A DNA stretch of 64,000 bases from Umbilicaria muhlenbergii (lineage: Eukaryota > Ascomycota > Lecanoromycetes > Umbilicariales > Umbilicariaceae), in contig KK106981.1 of the NCBI GenBank assembly GCA_000611775.1, positions 7,864,023 through 7,928,022 on the forward strand. Direction: 5' to 3'. Positions 26,710 to 38,677 of this stretch are shown one piece after another. Each line of letters begins with the position of its first letter. Within the stretch, counting starts at the first letter, position 1. The notes under the pieces were generated by a model that saw only the letters and a list, made by a program, of their open reading frames with translations, was not told where the DNA came from and ran no database searches. The position numbers and the translations under genes are program-made.

Positions 26710-29700
26710 ATGACAAGCATCTCGCAACAAGCAGTCCTTCCACCTCAAGCTTCCGGCAACGCATCACAGGCTATCGCTCAGGCGCACCCAGCTTCAACTT
26801 CGGCCAGCGGGAAGACGTCACCGCAGGCCGCTGTGCCGGCTCCTGCCACCGCCCGAAGTTACGCCAACGCGACCAAGAAGCCCTTCGCGCCATCTTCTGC
26901 GTCCAGCAACACAAGTCCCTCTGTGGCAGGAGGTATCTCGGCGCCAATTCAGCATGGCAAATCTGACACGATCTCGCCGATAAACGGCAAGAATTCCATC
27001 CCACCAGCTATTCCAGCTTTTGGTGGACCGGCGATAGCGAATGGCAATAGCGCCGCGAACAACCCCGCAGGCGTGAGCGATCATAGTCGCCAGCCTTCAG
27101 TTACTATCAGCGCTGCTGGAACGAGTGGCTACACGATCAACGGAGGTCCGGTAGGAGGAAAACCTACTGGAGGGAATGGTATCCAGTTTGGCTCCATCAA
27201 CGCAGGTGGTTCGCCAGTTGCACCACAGAGCACACCTCAGCTCAGCCAATCCGCAAACTCATTGGCAGTCAGCACTCCATCAAACCCGCGCATTTCCTCG
27301 CCTCAGACTTCACCATCACCAATCCCACAGCCTCCTGCGAGCGGTGGTAGACCCCCTTCCAGTCTGCAGAGCCAAGGAAACAGCTTGAGCTTTGGCAGTC
27401 TTGGGGGGGAGGACGCAAATGTAAGCTTGTATAATTCCTGCTGTGACGTATCATCTGCTAACTTCTATGTTAGCGACAAGTTCGACCTGGTGGAATACCA
27501 CAAGGACCACTCGTTCCCGGACAGCAACCGGGTCACCTTCGTCGAGAGTCTTCGCAATCCACACACAGCGACTTGAGCAACCCTGGTATGGGTCCCGCTT
27601 CAGGACGAGGTGGCTACCAACAGCAAGGAGGCAGAGGTAGAGGCGGATATGGTCCCCAGTATTCCCAACAAATGGGATTTTCACAGGGCCCAAATTTCCG
27701 TAGCCCTGCGAACCAATCTCGTGGCGGAGGCAACATGGGATCCCAGTTTCAGTCTCAACAACGGCCACTAGCGCCTCCTTTCCCTAATTCGCCTCATCAG
27801 GCTGCCCGCAGTCCAGCGCTGGCCAACGCGCATCCAGCAACCCCACATATGGGTCAGATCCCGATGGTCAACCAGCAGATGCATTCCCAGCAGTATGGCG
27901 GTTATCCCCAACATATGGGCCCACCACAAGTAAAGCCTCACTCTTCTTCATCTATTAAGCACATTTACCCTAGTCCAGATCATGGAATGGCCCAGCTCAA
28001 TCCCCAGAGCATCTTTCATAATTTTCTTCCTGATTTATCACCCGGCAGCGGTGCCTTTGAACAGTTTCTAACCATGAGAAATCAGGCCCAGTTTATGCCA
28101 AGTTTCGACCCGAACTATGCCTACTATCAGCCGCAATATGGTATGCATCCTCAGATGCAATATCCTCCCAGCTCTCCACGCCCACCGTACCATATAATCC
28201 AGGGGCCTCAGCAGCAGTACATTTCTGGTCAATATGGCGGTCAACAGCCCCAGCCAATGTCGCGGACTTCCTCCGCCCTATCTACCTCTGATAGGCCCAC
28301 CTCAAGCATGGGTCAGCAGCCGACTCCGATCACCACGCCCGCGGTCAGCCATACTCCTGCGGCAAGCCGTGGTACGAACAGCCCCGCCCCAAAATCTGCT
28401 AACTTCCAGATTCCTCCCCGCAAAAGCGCAGGTCTTGTCATCAAAGATCCCAGCGGAGCTATCAAGACGTTCGAAAAGCAACCCGAATCTCCAGCTCGTT
28501 CCACTCGGTCTCCAGCTATCGTATCAACCACCCCGACTCCTCCACCTCATACACCTTCCCACGCAGATACGCAACACAATCGAACTGACAGCAAGGCAGT
28601 AAAGTCTAGCGAGGAAATCAAGAATGAAATAAAGGATGCGATAGCCAAGAAGATCGAGGCCGATAAAGCTGAGGAAAAACGCAAGAAGGAAGAAGAAGAG
28701 GCGAAAGCTCTCAAGGAGAAGGAAGAGGCCGATGCGAAGATCCTGAAAGAAAAGGAAGAAGCGGAGGAGAAGGAGCGTGAAGCAGAGAAGGCGCGGATAG
28801 AGGCCGAAGAAGCTGCGGAGAAAGAGAAGGCGGATATCGAAGAAGCTAGGCAAGCTGACGAAGCTGCGGCAAAAGCCAAGGAAGCCGATGAGGCTGCGGC
28901 GAAAGAAAAGGAGGAGGCGGCCGAGAAAGCTCGCAAGGAGCAGGAGGAAGAAGAGGAGTTCGCTCGGATTGAGAAGGAGTTGGCGCGGAAAGAAGCCGAA
29001 GCGGAAGAGCGCTATAAGAAGAAGAAGCAGGCGGAAAGGGAAGAGAAGGCCCGCAAGGAAGCGGAGGAAGCCGCCATGGCCGATGAGGACATGAAGAGAG
29101 CAGAGCGTGAAGCCGAGGCTCTAGAAGAAGCCCGATTGGAGAAGCTTAAGGAGGGCGAAGATAATGACACCAAAGAGAGAGCCGAACTCTTCGCTGCGCT
29201 CAAAACTAGCGATGCTCCTACGACGCCATCCGATGATGCACCTCCAACCCAAAAAACTCCAGTCGAGAGCGGTACTGCTACACCGTTGTCTGAAACCTCT
29301 ATGGCACCACCTCTTCGCACCACTAGTGGTGGAAAGCAGAAGCCGGCGCATCTCAAGCTCGACCCTGTCAAAGCTGTCGAGCCAGCTCAACCGAGTGCTG
29401 CACTACAATCTCTACGGTCCGCCCGCTTCCTGAGCTCTGTCAACGATGTCTCGTATCCTGCTGCCATCGCTTCGCCTAATCCGGCGCTCAATACAGCCGC
29501 CCCCCAGGGCAAATTCAGATATGATAAGAATTTCTTGCTCCAATTCCAGAACGTCTTCACCGAGAAACCTTCGGAGACTTGGTCGGAGAAAGTCAAGGAA
29601 ACAGTAGGCGATACTTCTGATACTTCTTCGCGCCCAGGCTCTGTACGGACTCCGTCGATGATGGGGCCACGCCAAGCTTCACGGCCTGGCTTACCCCAAG

Positions 29701-31698
29701 CGTTTACAGGCATGGGTACTTTTGCGCAACCCGGTGGAAGGACACTCGCACCAGGCTCCACTACTGGGAAAGGCTATCGTGAACCTACCGGTGGTGTGGG
29801 CCGGCCGCAGCAGCAGACTATGCAGAATCCATTGGCTGGTTTTGCAAACCGTCCTGGAGGATTCCCTGTGGGCATGGCTAGTAACATGACTCGGACGAGC
29901 TCCTCAACCTCTCTGGCCTCGCATCCTCAATCTCCACGCTCGAACACTAGTCAGCGTGGTGGACGGGGTGGGGGCAGCAAAGGGGGTAGGAACCCCCGGG
30001 AATCCGACAAGGATGCAAAAGCTATGCCGCTCACTGTTGGCCTTGAACTGAAGCCCATTCAAAGATCCGCTACTGGCTGGAAACCACTCTCAGTCGGCGG
30101 CAATGCAACTGGTGCTGCTGGTCCAGCGCCAGGCGGAGCTGGTCACATGGCACCGGATGTGGTGCAACGCAAGGTGAAGTCAAACCTCAACAAGATGACG
30201 CCTAACAATTTCGACAAGATTTCTGATCAGATACTTGAGATCGCTGGCCAATCGAAGGACGAGACAGATGGGAGAACTCTGCGACAAGTTATCCAGCTCA
30301 CCTTTGAGAAGGCTACCGACGAAGCCCATTGGGCGCAAATGTATGCCGAATTTTGTCAACGCATGCTTCAGTCTATGAGTTCCGAGATCAAGGATGAGAA
30401 CATCCGCGATAAAAATGGGAACGTGGTTGTTGGAGGCAACCTCTTCCGCAAATACTTGCTCAACCGCTGTCAGGAAGAATTTGAGCGTGGTTGGAAGATG
30501 AACCTACCCGACAAGCCAGAAGGCGAGTCGAAAGAGGAAGTCATGCTGTCGGACGAGTACTACATTGCTGCCGCCGCCAAGCGCCGCGGTCTAGGGTTGG
30601 TGAGGTTCATCGGTGAGCTCTACAAGCTCGGAATGCTCACAGAACGTATTATGCATGAATGTGTCAAGAAACTTGTTGACTATGAAGGCATACCGGATGA
30701 AGCCGAAGTGGAGTCTCTTACCAGCCTGCTGAAAACTATTGGTCAGAATTTGGATAGCACAGACAAAGGTCGACCCCTAATGGATGTTTACTTTGGCCGC
30801 ATCAACACCATGATTGACACCGAGGGCCTGCCGAGTCGGTTGAGGTTCATGCTAATGGTAAGTCGGTTGATAGCGGATTTTCTACACGTTGTACTGACTT
30901 TGACTAGGATATCGTCGACTTAAGGAAGAAGCGGTGGGAGAGTAAGCAGGCAATAAAAGGCCCTGTTACCCTCGAAGAAGTCCGCCAACAGGTAAGTCTG
31001 CCTCATGTCTACTATAATCGTGGTCAAGTCTGACACTCTCCAGGCTGTCGAGGCTGAGCGACAAAAGGAGCAGCAACGTCAGCAAGATGCCAGCTCGCGT
31101 AGAGGCGGCGGCGGCGGCGGTGGTGGCCGCATGCCGATGGGCAGGGGAGATGCACGCAACTTCTCTGGTGGAGGTCAGTATGGCATGATGCCACCACCTG
31201 ACTATCAGAAGAATCTTGTGGGTATGGACGACCTTCGGAGACTCGGCAGCAAAGGTGGTTCTCGCCAAGTCAGCTCCCAAGGCCCTGTATCGTTTGGCCC
31301 AACGTCGATGTTCAACGCCAGAAGTTCAAGCGGTCGTGCTGGGAAATCACTAGGACCTGGAGGCCTTGCCGGTCGTGGAGAGGAGTCTGGTGCATCGAGC
31401 AGAACAGGCACGCCGCCGTCGCAGAGAGAGAAGAGAGAAAAGGAGGAGAAAGAAGCATCTGCTTCCGCAAACACTTTCAGGTAAGTGACATCCTGATCTG
31501 ATATCGATGTTTGCGCTGTGATTCTAAACTAGTTACAGTGCTCTCGCAGCGTTGGGAAACTCGACCGACCCCTCTTCTCCTCCGTCGTCACCCCCGACTG
31601 CAAAATCCAGTGCCATCTCTGAACGCCAACAGACCAAACAACCCGACAAAGGAGACAGCAAAGATGACGATGAAGATGCCGACGCGGGTGCCTCATGA
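26710..31698 (+). CDS. TIF4631: Translation initiation factor eIF4G
   Basis: Scaffold of cytoplasmic eIF4F, joining eIF4E, eIF4A and poly(A)-binding protein. Exons 26710-27420, 27474-30857, 30908-30991, 31044-31480 and 31539-31698 give 1591 aa. The N-terminal third is disordered and rich in Ser, Pro, Gln and Gly, with an RGG-like patch (GGRGRGGYGP). A long charged helix of Glu/Lys/Ala (about residues 620-840) follows. The eIF4E-binding motif YxxxxLPhi is YDKNFLL (about 920). The MIF4G domain begins near KVKSNLNKMTPNNFDKISDQ (about 1136) and includes EAHWAQMYAEFCQRML and GLVRFIGELYKLGMLTERIM. The C terminus is Gly/Arg/Ser-rich and acidic, without the MA3 domain of animal eIF4G. Exon 1 starts MTSISQQAVLPPQ. 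The four introns are 50-58 nt with clean borders. Confidence 0.94.
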
Positions 31699-32515
31699 CG
31701 AAAAAGTGATGACGCTAGCAATACGACGCTACAACGTCCCGAGGTCCAGCGGCTGTGGAGGTAATATCTGATTCTTGTGCATACGCTTATAGACCTTCTT
31801 TGCGTCCAGCATTGGTGGGGACCGGCTTTCTTCGCCTAGATCGTGTCTTAAAAGCTTGTTTCGGCCCTGTTTGATCATCTCTCATCCAACACGGCTCCCG
31901 GGCAGTCCGTCACCTCGCTCGGCGTTACTCGGGAACATAAACAGGCATCTTGCATTTTGGTTCATGCGATATCACCTTCGTTCCGGCCCCTTTGCCACTG
32001 CTCGAGTTTGCTGCGGGCTGGCTCGAAGTAGACGCTGCGAAAGTCGCTGGGGCTGGAAGATTACTAATCACTTGATGCTTGCGGGTGCGATGTGCTGTCT
32101 AATACCATTGTAATTGTACATAGTTTTAGTCCAAAATTGATGCCAATTGATCTTCATTAATCGCCATCAACTGCATGGAGTACATAGAAACGGATGTTGT
32201 CCAGTAACATGATTACTGTAAAGCTGCGGCTCGTCTTCTATATCAGGCTCACTTCTCAAGGTAGCTCTTCTCAAGGTAGCTCTTCTCAAGGTAGCTCTTC
32301 TCAAGGTAGCTCAGAATACAAGTGCGAGGATGTCAGCCTTGTTGCCCTATGGCGCGGACAAAAACACGCTACGGCAAGAACCGTTCGTTAAGCGCGATTA
32401 TCGATCATCACTGGAGCTCTGCGTACTCGTACATCCACCTTTTCTTGTGCGCAAGAGTCAGGAACTGCTAAGCCGCAGTGTCCTTGAGACCAGAAATCCT
32501 GAGAGCTCATTAACC
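31699..32515. other. Intergenic eIF4G - RRM gene
   Basis: No gene seen. It contains the 15-bp tandem repeat at 32253-32312 and the promoter of the RRM gene. Confidence 0.5.
32253..32312 (+). repeat. Tandem repeat, 15 bp x 4
   Basis: Four exact copies of ttctcaaggtagctc. The unit is a multiple of three and would be read as SQGSS in one frame, but I find no gene around it. Confidence 0.9.
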
Positions 32516-33759
32516 ATGGCCGCAGGCAAAGAACCGGTCTCGTTTGATGCAATCATACAAGCTGGTAAGCACTTGCAGCTCCCTGCCAGCATGAGGCACC
32601 TTAACATAAACCTACTAATCTACGAACAGACCGCCAGAGACGAAAGAATGAAGCTCTAGCGAGGGAGGTATTTGGCAAAGGGCGTAGAACCTCCACGCCA
32701 GCAAACGCTGGAAATCGCAGTGCTGCGACAGGGCCCAGCCTTGCAAGCAGGGTCGGGGTTGCAAAGGTACGGCCTCTGGTACACACTGATTGGCTACAGT
32801 CAAGCTCTGGTAGGACGAAACATGACAAGACGGATGGCTCACCATAGTTTCAGGCATCACAACGCTCAGCATCCTCGACACCCAAACCTAAAGCAGACAT
32901 TGACGCAACCTGGGGTCATGACCTCCACCATGTCAACAACCCTCAAGCATCGCGCGTCTCCCGCCTCCCCCGAGATAATTCTAGCGTTGCTCGCATTACA
33001 AGAGACAATCGTTTGTTCGCAGCTATGCAATTGGAGTCCGGTCTAAATGGTGCCAGTAAACAAGCCACAGTCCGGGCACCGGGCAATGGATACAGTATAC
33101 GAGGTTTAGCTGGTCCGTACGTGGTACATGGCAGCAACTTCGCTCCCGGTACAACGGCTGCGGATATTGAATCTGCAATGGAACCAATAGGCGGCGAGAT
33201 CCAAAGCTGCAGAATCGTGGCATCAACACCAACAGTCATCGCGGAGATGGTATTCACAGATAAAGCGGGTGCGGACAACGTCATAGCCACATTCAACAAC
33301 CAAAAGGTACCGACACTACCCAATCCACACCCCGGAGGTTTGCTGACCCCTTAATTTCAGGCCGATGGTCGAATTCTACGTGTCCACATGAAGCACGGTG
33401 CTTCAGCTCCTTCTCCAATACCAGCCCCTACCCGCGCAGTGCCCACGGGACCTAGAGCCGCTCGCCCTGATCTCATCCACGCGGAATCCTCGTACAACAG
33501 CCAGAGAGAGCAGTCTGATCGTGATAGACGGCGCGCGGAGCCCGAGTTTCAGGATGGAAGCTACGGGTTTGAGGGGAAAGATGATGAGATGGACATTGTG
33601 ATAGATGATAGTCGTGAAATGGTCCGCGACATAGGCCGCAATGACCGTCGAGATGGTGGAAGGGGCAGGGACGGAGGCAGGGGTAGAGACATCGGGAGGG
33701 ACGCTAGCGGACTTTACAGTGACGATCTCTATCGTCCTCGTGGGAGAGGCATACGGTGA
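32516..33759 (+). CDS. RRM-type RNA-binding protein
   Basis: Exons 32516-32564, 32630-32766, 32854-33306 and 33361-33759 give 345 aa. The N-terminal part is basic and low-complexity (ADRQRRKNEALAREVFGKG, SLASRVGVAK), followed by WGHDLHHVNNPQASRVSRL. A divergent RRM fold lies at about residues 125-205: YSIRGLAGPYVVHGSNFAPG, TTAADIESAMEPIGGEIQSC, EMVFTDKAGADNVIATFNNQ and ADGRILRVHMK. The C terminus has an RG-rich run (GGRGRDGGRGRDIGRD). I recognise it as a conserved Pezizomycotina RRM family but know no assigned function; nuclear RNA handling is an inference. The second intron (87 nt) is uncertain: a GTACAC donor 12 nt downstream also keeps frame. Confidence 0.82.
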
Positions 33760-34186
33760 CGGCAGACATGCAGGCAGGGAAAAGCACCACGACTTCTCTG
33801 CTTGATTCTATGTCGCTCCACCTCCTTGCTGAGCATATCCCATGTCGTACAGCCATAGAGCTGTAGTCCCTTTAGAAGCGCGGTGTTAAGGGTTGGGCAG
33901 TACAAAATAAACGGTGGCAATTGCAAACTAGCTATGAGCTCTTTGGTGCTACGATCAGATAGTCATGGGCTTGGCTTTCGTCAAAAGTTCTTCCCAATTG
34001 GTCTTCCCTTATTATCTGATGGCACTTCGCGGACCATCACTCGCTAGCGTCATAAAGCCCCCCCCGAATTCCAAAGCTGTGCAAATCCTTCGAAACAACC
34101 AGCGCAACAAAAACTCTGTCGAAACCACTCGACAACGTCCTCCAAACATTTACCCCTAACACTCTCAACGCCTACCAACCCCCACC
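33760..34186. other. Short intergenic region before MED27
   Basis: The RRM gene 3' flank and the MED27 promoter. No gene seen. Confidence 0.5.
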
Positions 34187-35246
34187 ATGTCCTCCCCAGC
34201 TCCACCCGCCCCCACCACCNNNNNNNNNNNNNNNNNNNNNNNNNNNNNNNNNNNNNNNNNNNNNNNNNNNNNNNNNNNNNNNNNNNNNNNNNNNNNNNNN
34301 NNNNNNNNNNNNNNNNNNNNNNNNNNNNNNNNNNNNNNNNNNNNNNNNNNNNNNNNNNNNNNNNNNNNNNNNNNNNNNNNNNNNNNNNNNNNNNNNNNNN
34401 NNNNNNNNNNNNNNNNNNNNNNNNNNNNNNNNNNNNNNNNNNNNNNNNNNNNNNNNNNNNNNNNNNNNNNNNNNNNNNNNNNNNNNNNNNNNNNNNNNNN
34501 NNNNNNNNNNNNNNNNNNNNNNNNNNNNNNNNNNNNNNNNNNNNNNNNNNNNNNNNNNNAAGGTGGGGAGGTGGTTGGGTGGTGAGAAAGGGGGGTGGGC
34601 GGAGGGGATGGGGGTTGTGGAGGATGGAATTGTTGGGGATGGGGAGGGAGAGCGAGTGGGGGCTGTGAAAGAGGAAGAAGGAGATGATGAGGGGGAAGGG
34701 GCTGGAGGGGTGGGGATTGAAGAGGTGGAGGAGGTGGTGGGGAGGTGGAAGGAGGGGAAAGAGCGGGTGGAAGTCGAGGTGGGTGCGGATGGGAGGGAGA
34801 TCAAGGTATGTCTTGGGTCGTTGTTGAATGGCTATACGGCCTTAGGTACTGATCTATTCTACAGGTCTCTCTCCCACCCCCAGCTCGGATCCATTTCCAT
34901 ATCAACACCATATCTACCCCCGACCATCCCACGGCTTTCGACGTTACGTGCAAGGAAGCGGCGCAGGTGCATAAAGCGATCCTGCGAAGTATTGCCGCGA
35001 GGCCGAGGCCGTATGATTTGGAATATCTCCTTGTATGTCCTAGTGTGAACTTGTGCGGATGGTGCTGACACTGAGCAGGATATGCTTTGTTCATACAAGG
35101 ACGTGAAGGAGAGACCGTGTCAGAAGTGTGGCAAGCTTCTGGATAATCGAGCGATGTTTCCGGTTGTGAGGAGGAGGAAGAGAACGACGATCGATGCTGG
35201 AGAGCTTGAGCCGACTTGGGAGGCGCTCCACGAAGCTTGCATTTAA
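34187..35246 (+). CDS. MED27: Mediator complex subunit 27 (interrupted by assembly gap)
   Basis: Subunit of nuclear Mediator, which links activators to RNA polymerase II. The N terminus MSSPAPPAPTT runs into the 34220-34559 gap. After it come a Gly/Glu/Val-rich stretch (EVEEVVGRWKEGKERVEVEV), an intron at 34806-34864, exon 34865-35032, an intron at 35033-35078 and exon 35079-35246. The C-terminal exons read VSLPPPARIHFHINTIS, then AILRSIAARPRPYDLEYLLD, MLCSYKDVKERPCQKCGKLL and ending LEPTWEALHEACI. The CQKCGK zinc-ribbon-like element near the end is what I associate with MED27. The frames on the two sides of the gap do not agree, so either the N count is arbitrary or an intron lies inside it. 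Confidence 0.72.
34220..34559. other. Assembly gap (about 340 N)
   Basis: Flanked by C-rich sequence on the left (cccgcccccaccacc) and G-rich sequence on the right (aaggtggggaggtgg). It lies inside MED27. Confidence 0.99.
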
Positions 35247-35249
35247 GCC

Positions 35250-35816
35250 TCACTGGCGGATGTGAGGGCCCCAGATTCGGCCCGGAGTCCGAGCCCAACG
35301 TGGTAGCCAGTAGGCCCACCGGCTCGCCTGCCCATGGTTTGGATAAGCACGCCAATTCTCGAATGGATTGCCCTCCAAAATCCAGTCCCACTCATCCTGT
35401 ATCGGGATCGGTTCTCCAAAAGCCGTTCGAAAGTACCACAAGTCATGGTGACCCCGAGGGTCCCGTTTCGCATCACTCCAGAGGCCCGCCGACCGATGCT
35501 TCTTGTACTTGCGGGTGCGGAAGTCGTATACCCGATTGATGTCTTCGTCGCCGATCCAATCCGGTACCCTCTCACTCTGGCAGTGATAGCCAAGGTTCCC
35601 GTACTCCACCCAATTGGACCAATCCGGCCTATGTGGCGCTGTACGGTAGCGATCGCCTACATAGATATCGGGACCCTTACACGTAAGGACATCCTTCAGT
35701 CGGCCAGTCATCAAAGGCCCCTTTCTTTTCTGTCTCTTGTCGCTCGGCCATATCCAGGCCAGCCTCCGATGCTCGTTCCATTTGGGAAATGCAGGACCTG
35801 CCACCTGGCCAGCCAT
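35250..35816 (-). CDS. Conserved hypothetical fungal protein, 188 aa
   Basis: Single exon from ATG (MAGQVAGPAFPKWNEHRRL) to stop. It is very rich in Trp, Arg, Tyr and Asp: DRYRTAPHRPDWSNWVEYG, VPDWIGDEDINRVYDFRTRK and HHDLWYFRTAFGEPIPIQDE. I believe it belongs to an uncharacterised Pezizomycotina family, from the look of the PHRPDWSNWVEYG stretch, but I cannot name it. No signal peptide or membrane helix. Its stop lies 3 bp beyond the MED27 stop on the opposite strand, so the 3' UTRs must overlap. Confidence 0.72.
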   Translation of the reverse strand: MAGQVAGPAFPKWNEHRRLAWIWPSDKRQKRKGPLMTGRLKDVLTCKGPDIYVGDRYRTAPHRPDWSNWVEYGNLGYHCQSERVPDWIGDEDINRVYDFRTRKYKKHRSAGLWSDAKRDPRGHHDLWYFRTAFGEPIPIQDEWDWILEGNPFENWRAYPNHGQASRWAYWLPRWARTPGRIWGPHIRQ

Positions 35817-37300
35817 TTTGAAATCTTTGACCGGAATATATTGGGGTTTGGAAAGTCGCTGTTTCGTGTTCAGTCTCTATGGCTCTCGAGGGTCAGGAGT
35901 GGAGTTATATTGAAGAATTTTCGTCGCATCAGTCACCTGTCGCTGCATGGCCCGCAGACCGGTTTGATCAAGCAAACCATGGCGCAGAATGGGCGCAACA
36001 TGCCAGGAACAGCAAAAAGTGAGCCAACGCAAAAGTACGCGTGATGTGTCTTCACAAACATTGCGATTGTCAGTTCGTTTCAGTGCATTTAGAATTGCTG
36101 CGCTGGACTTGGTGGTTTGCCCAGTTCTGGGGCATCTATATTAGCGAACCCTATGAGATAAACAGCTCGAAATTATCAATATACGCAACATATTCAGATG
36201 CAATCTAGCCGCCTGTCAAGATCTGAGACTAGAATTCGAGGTAGCTACCATAAGCTTATCGTAACGTTAGATCTAAGATGAGATATGAGGACTCGACTAA
36301 ATTTATGCGCTCTTTAACTCTGTCACGGGAGTCTACATCACTGCCACGCTGACTTGTAGATCAGGGAGCTCATGTGACATTGTGGAGAAGATTTGGCGGG
36401 AGGTTCTGAAGGAGGGTTTATCATGGTACCTGGCTCGCGGTGCTCCAGCCGGATAATTCTCAATGCATTACTAAGTTCATAGTACTGAAGGCGAAGGTTT
36501 GGAAGGCGGAGGAGCTGTTGCGCTGGTTTGGAAAGGGATCGGCGAAGATCCATGTTTTGGGCGTCAAGAGCTCTAAGAACTCTAAGAGTACTTGGATCTC
36601 TCGTAGTACTTGGAATACTTAGAGCTCTTAGAATAAAGCTCCAAGAGTACAAAGAGTCTTAGAATCACAAGATGAAGCGTGGTATGAACGTAACCTAGAA
36701 TTGCTGTACCACACTCAAAACAATATAGAAGATGAATACCTATGTGAAGTCTTATACCCCTGGTAAAAGACATCATCTTGCAGACAGTTAGGGCAGACCA
36801 TGAACAATCTTCCGTGCCCAACGACCAGGAGTCGCACACAAAGCTCCCACCAAAGTTATCTATCTCGTTTGAAGTCCCGAATCCCCAGCATGCCCTTGGA
36901 AAGCCAGGAGATCTCCTTCGCTACTCAGCACTCGTATCCGGACTCGCCATCGCCAATGCACCGCTAGATATCGCCCTAGAGTGAATATCGTACCCGGGTG
37001 GCAAAGACGGCCTTTGGCCGAACCGCCAAGGGGTGACGAGATATCGATGAGATTGGCAATGCTCCAAACGTTCGCATGAAACTGAAGCGCCGGATCATAA
37101 TCGTGACGGCTCCGCCCTGCCACCCTAGTAACCGCAGCACACTTTTCGAATAGCATTGTTGCCTTAAGTGACAATGTGGTGTAGTGGCCGCGAAAGGCGT
37201 CATTCCGGAATCGAGCCAGATGGCCTGTAGTCTCGTCGATGTGCCGCACTAATGACGGTTGACAACCCACAGCGGAACCAGGTGGCGTTATGTACCCTTC
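35817..37300. other. Intergenic 1.5 kb, no gene seen
   Basis: Frames at 36338-37270 lie on both strands without family features. An inverted repeat of aagagctctaag (36566-36577 and 36618-36629), with scattered ctctaag/cttagag words around it, makes a quasi-palindromic patch at 36560-36660. Confidence 0.5.
36566..36629. repeat. Short inverted repeat patch
   Basis: The arms aagagctctaag and cttagagctctt are 40 bp apart, with more imperfect copies of the same words next to them. It could form a small hairpin. Confidence 0.6.
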
Positions 37301-38311
37301 TTAGGTCTCGATCTGAAACTCGAAGACACGATCACGATGTTCGGTCGGTATCGGCTGTGCTTCCTCGTCGTATAGCGTCCTCTCAACAAATATCACTTTG
37401 CCTTGATGGTCCACTAGCACAACGGTCTGCTTCTGGGTCCCATAGACGCCGCTCATGTCAGTAGCCGGCCGCGGTACCTTTTCGTTATCGACGCTGTGCA
37501 TATGGCGGTCATCCTTCGCGGCAGCAATAGCGTCCGATGGCGCCTGATCCATACCCTCGTCGCCGACTGCAGGGATAAAGATGCTTTGTCTCAATTGCTT
37601 TACGTAGCTTTCCCATCCTTCTCCTTGTTGTCGTTTTGGTAGGGTGTCGATGCTCAGAAGGCGCATCATTTCTTCGATTAGTTCCGCCTTGGTATCCTTT
37701 CGAGCAACGCTTTCGGAGATGGCCGTCCTCATCAGCTCTTCTCCTCTAACAACCTTCGGCCAAGAACGATCTCCGTAGGCCGCATTGCTCAAGCCGACCG
37801 TCTCTCCCTTTTGCTTCGCAACCCAAGTCACTTCTTCAAGATTTGGCGTTCGGTTTGAAATCACTGCCAAAGGCTGCCCGACGTTTCCACATACGAGGCT
37901 GAAGCCCCCAACGCCCTTCAAGCCTTCACCTGCGACCAACTCTCGGACGAATTTCTCAGTGTCTTTGGGGCTGTCGCCAGGTTGAGTCACGAAAGCGTTG
38001 ACCAGACTGCCCCTGCTTCGGGCTCCTTGCACGAGAGCACCTTCTTCTCGGAAATTGGTCAAGACGGCAATACGCCCGTGTTTTGTGATTCCGAGCCAGG
38101 TCCCGTGGACATTTCGGAGAAGGTCGTGGCCAGCGAGGACATGCTCGTTCGGTGGAGGCCACCATGAAGCAGGGGCTGTCGGGCGGGTCAGGAACTCCTG
38201 TCACTCTCTCAGTAAGGTCAGTCCAATTGGCGTCTCTGTTCATACATCACGGTTGTCAATCAGGATCAGAGCGTAGTCCGGATGAGTAGTGGAGATCAGC
38301 ACAATGCACAT
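37301..38311 (-). CDS. TANGO2: TANGO2/NRDE-family protein
   Basis: Member of the NRDE (Ser-rich, DUF833) family related to human TANGO2, linked to Golgi organisation, mitochondria and heme or lipid handling; the biochemistry is unsettled. Exons 38311-38246 and 38197-37301 give 320 aa. The N terminus starts MCIVLISTTHPDYAL, then LILIDNRDEFLTRPTAPASW, restored by splicing a 48-nt intron right inside NRD|EF. NRDEF is the family signature, and Cys2, exposed after Met removal, is the putative N-terminal nucleophile. Next come LAGHDLLRNVHGTWLGITK, GRIAVLTNFRE, RGSLVNAFV and GLSNAAYGDRSWPKV. The C terminus carries a segment (about 225-300) with FVERTLYDEEAQPIP. Confidence 0.9.
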
Positions 38312-38677
38312 CTTTCGCTGCTGGGATGACTATATCCAACTTGCCGTCCGTGAGGTCGATTCGATCATCTGTATAGCGGTCGCAATTCAGGTTTCCCCAC
38401 ACCACGGCCCTTCACGTGGGGAAGTGGCGATGACGAAGGCAGCCAAGCTTTGTCGGTCCAGGCCGGCGCCGGCGTCATCGCGCCGTCTCCACCAGCCCTA
38501 CATGATAAGATAAGAGCGGGACAATCGCAGCGTGACCTGCGACACCTGCTGATCCCTTGCTGCCTTGCCTTGCCACCCACCGGTCTGTATCTTCGCAATA
38601 GCACTGCCTGAAGAAGAGTGTATCCCCCCAAAGGCCCATCGATTGTCGTTGATCTCGTGGAAAGACCGCAAATCATC
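38312..38677. other. Divergent spacer TANGO2 / HVA22-like
   Basis: 366 bp between two start codons, so it should contain both promoters. No further gene seen. Confidence 0.5.

Noticed and set aside
28524-29371. Minus-strand Phe/Leu/Ser-rich frames inside eIF4G
   Set aside because: They mirror the Glu/Lys helix of eIF4G on the other strand; not membrane proteins.
34172-34804. Minus-strand frame across the N gap (Ser/Pro/Thr-rich)
   Set aside because: It exists only because N codons do not create stops and because the opposite strand is a low-complexity G-rich stretch of MED27.
36778-37270. Overlapping frames on both strands between the hypothetical gene and TANGO2
   Set aside because: No ATG in a good place, no family resemblance and no splice partners.
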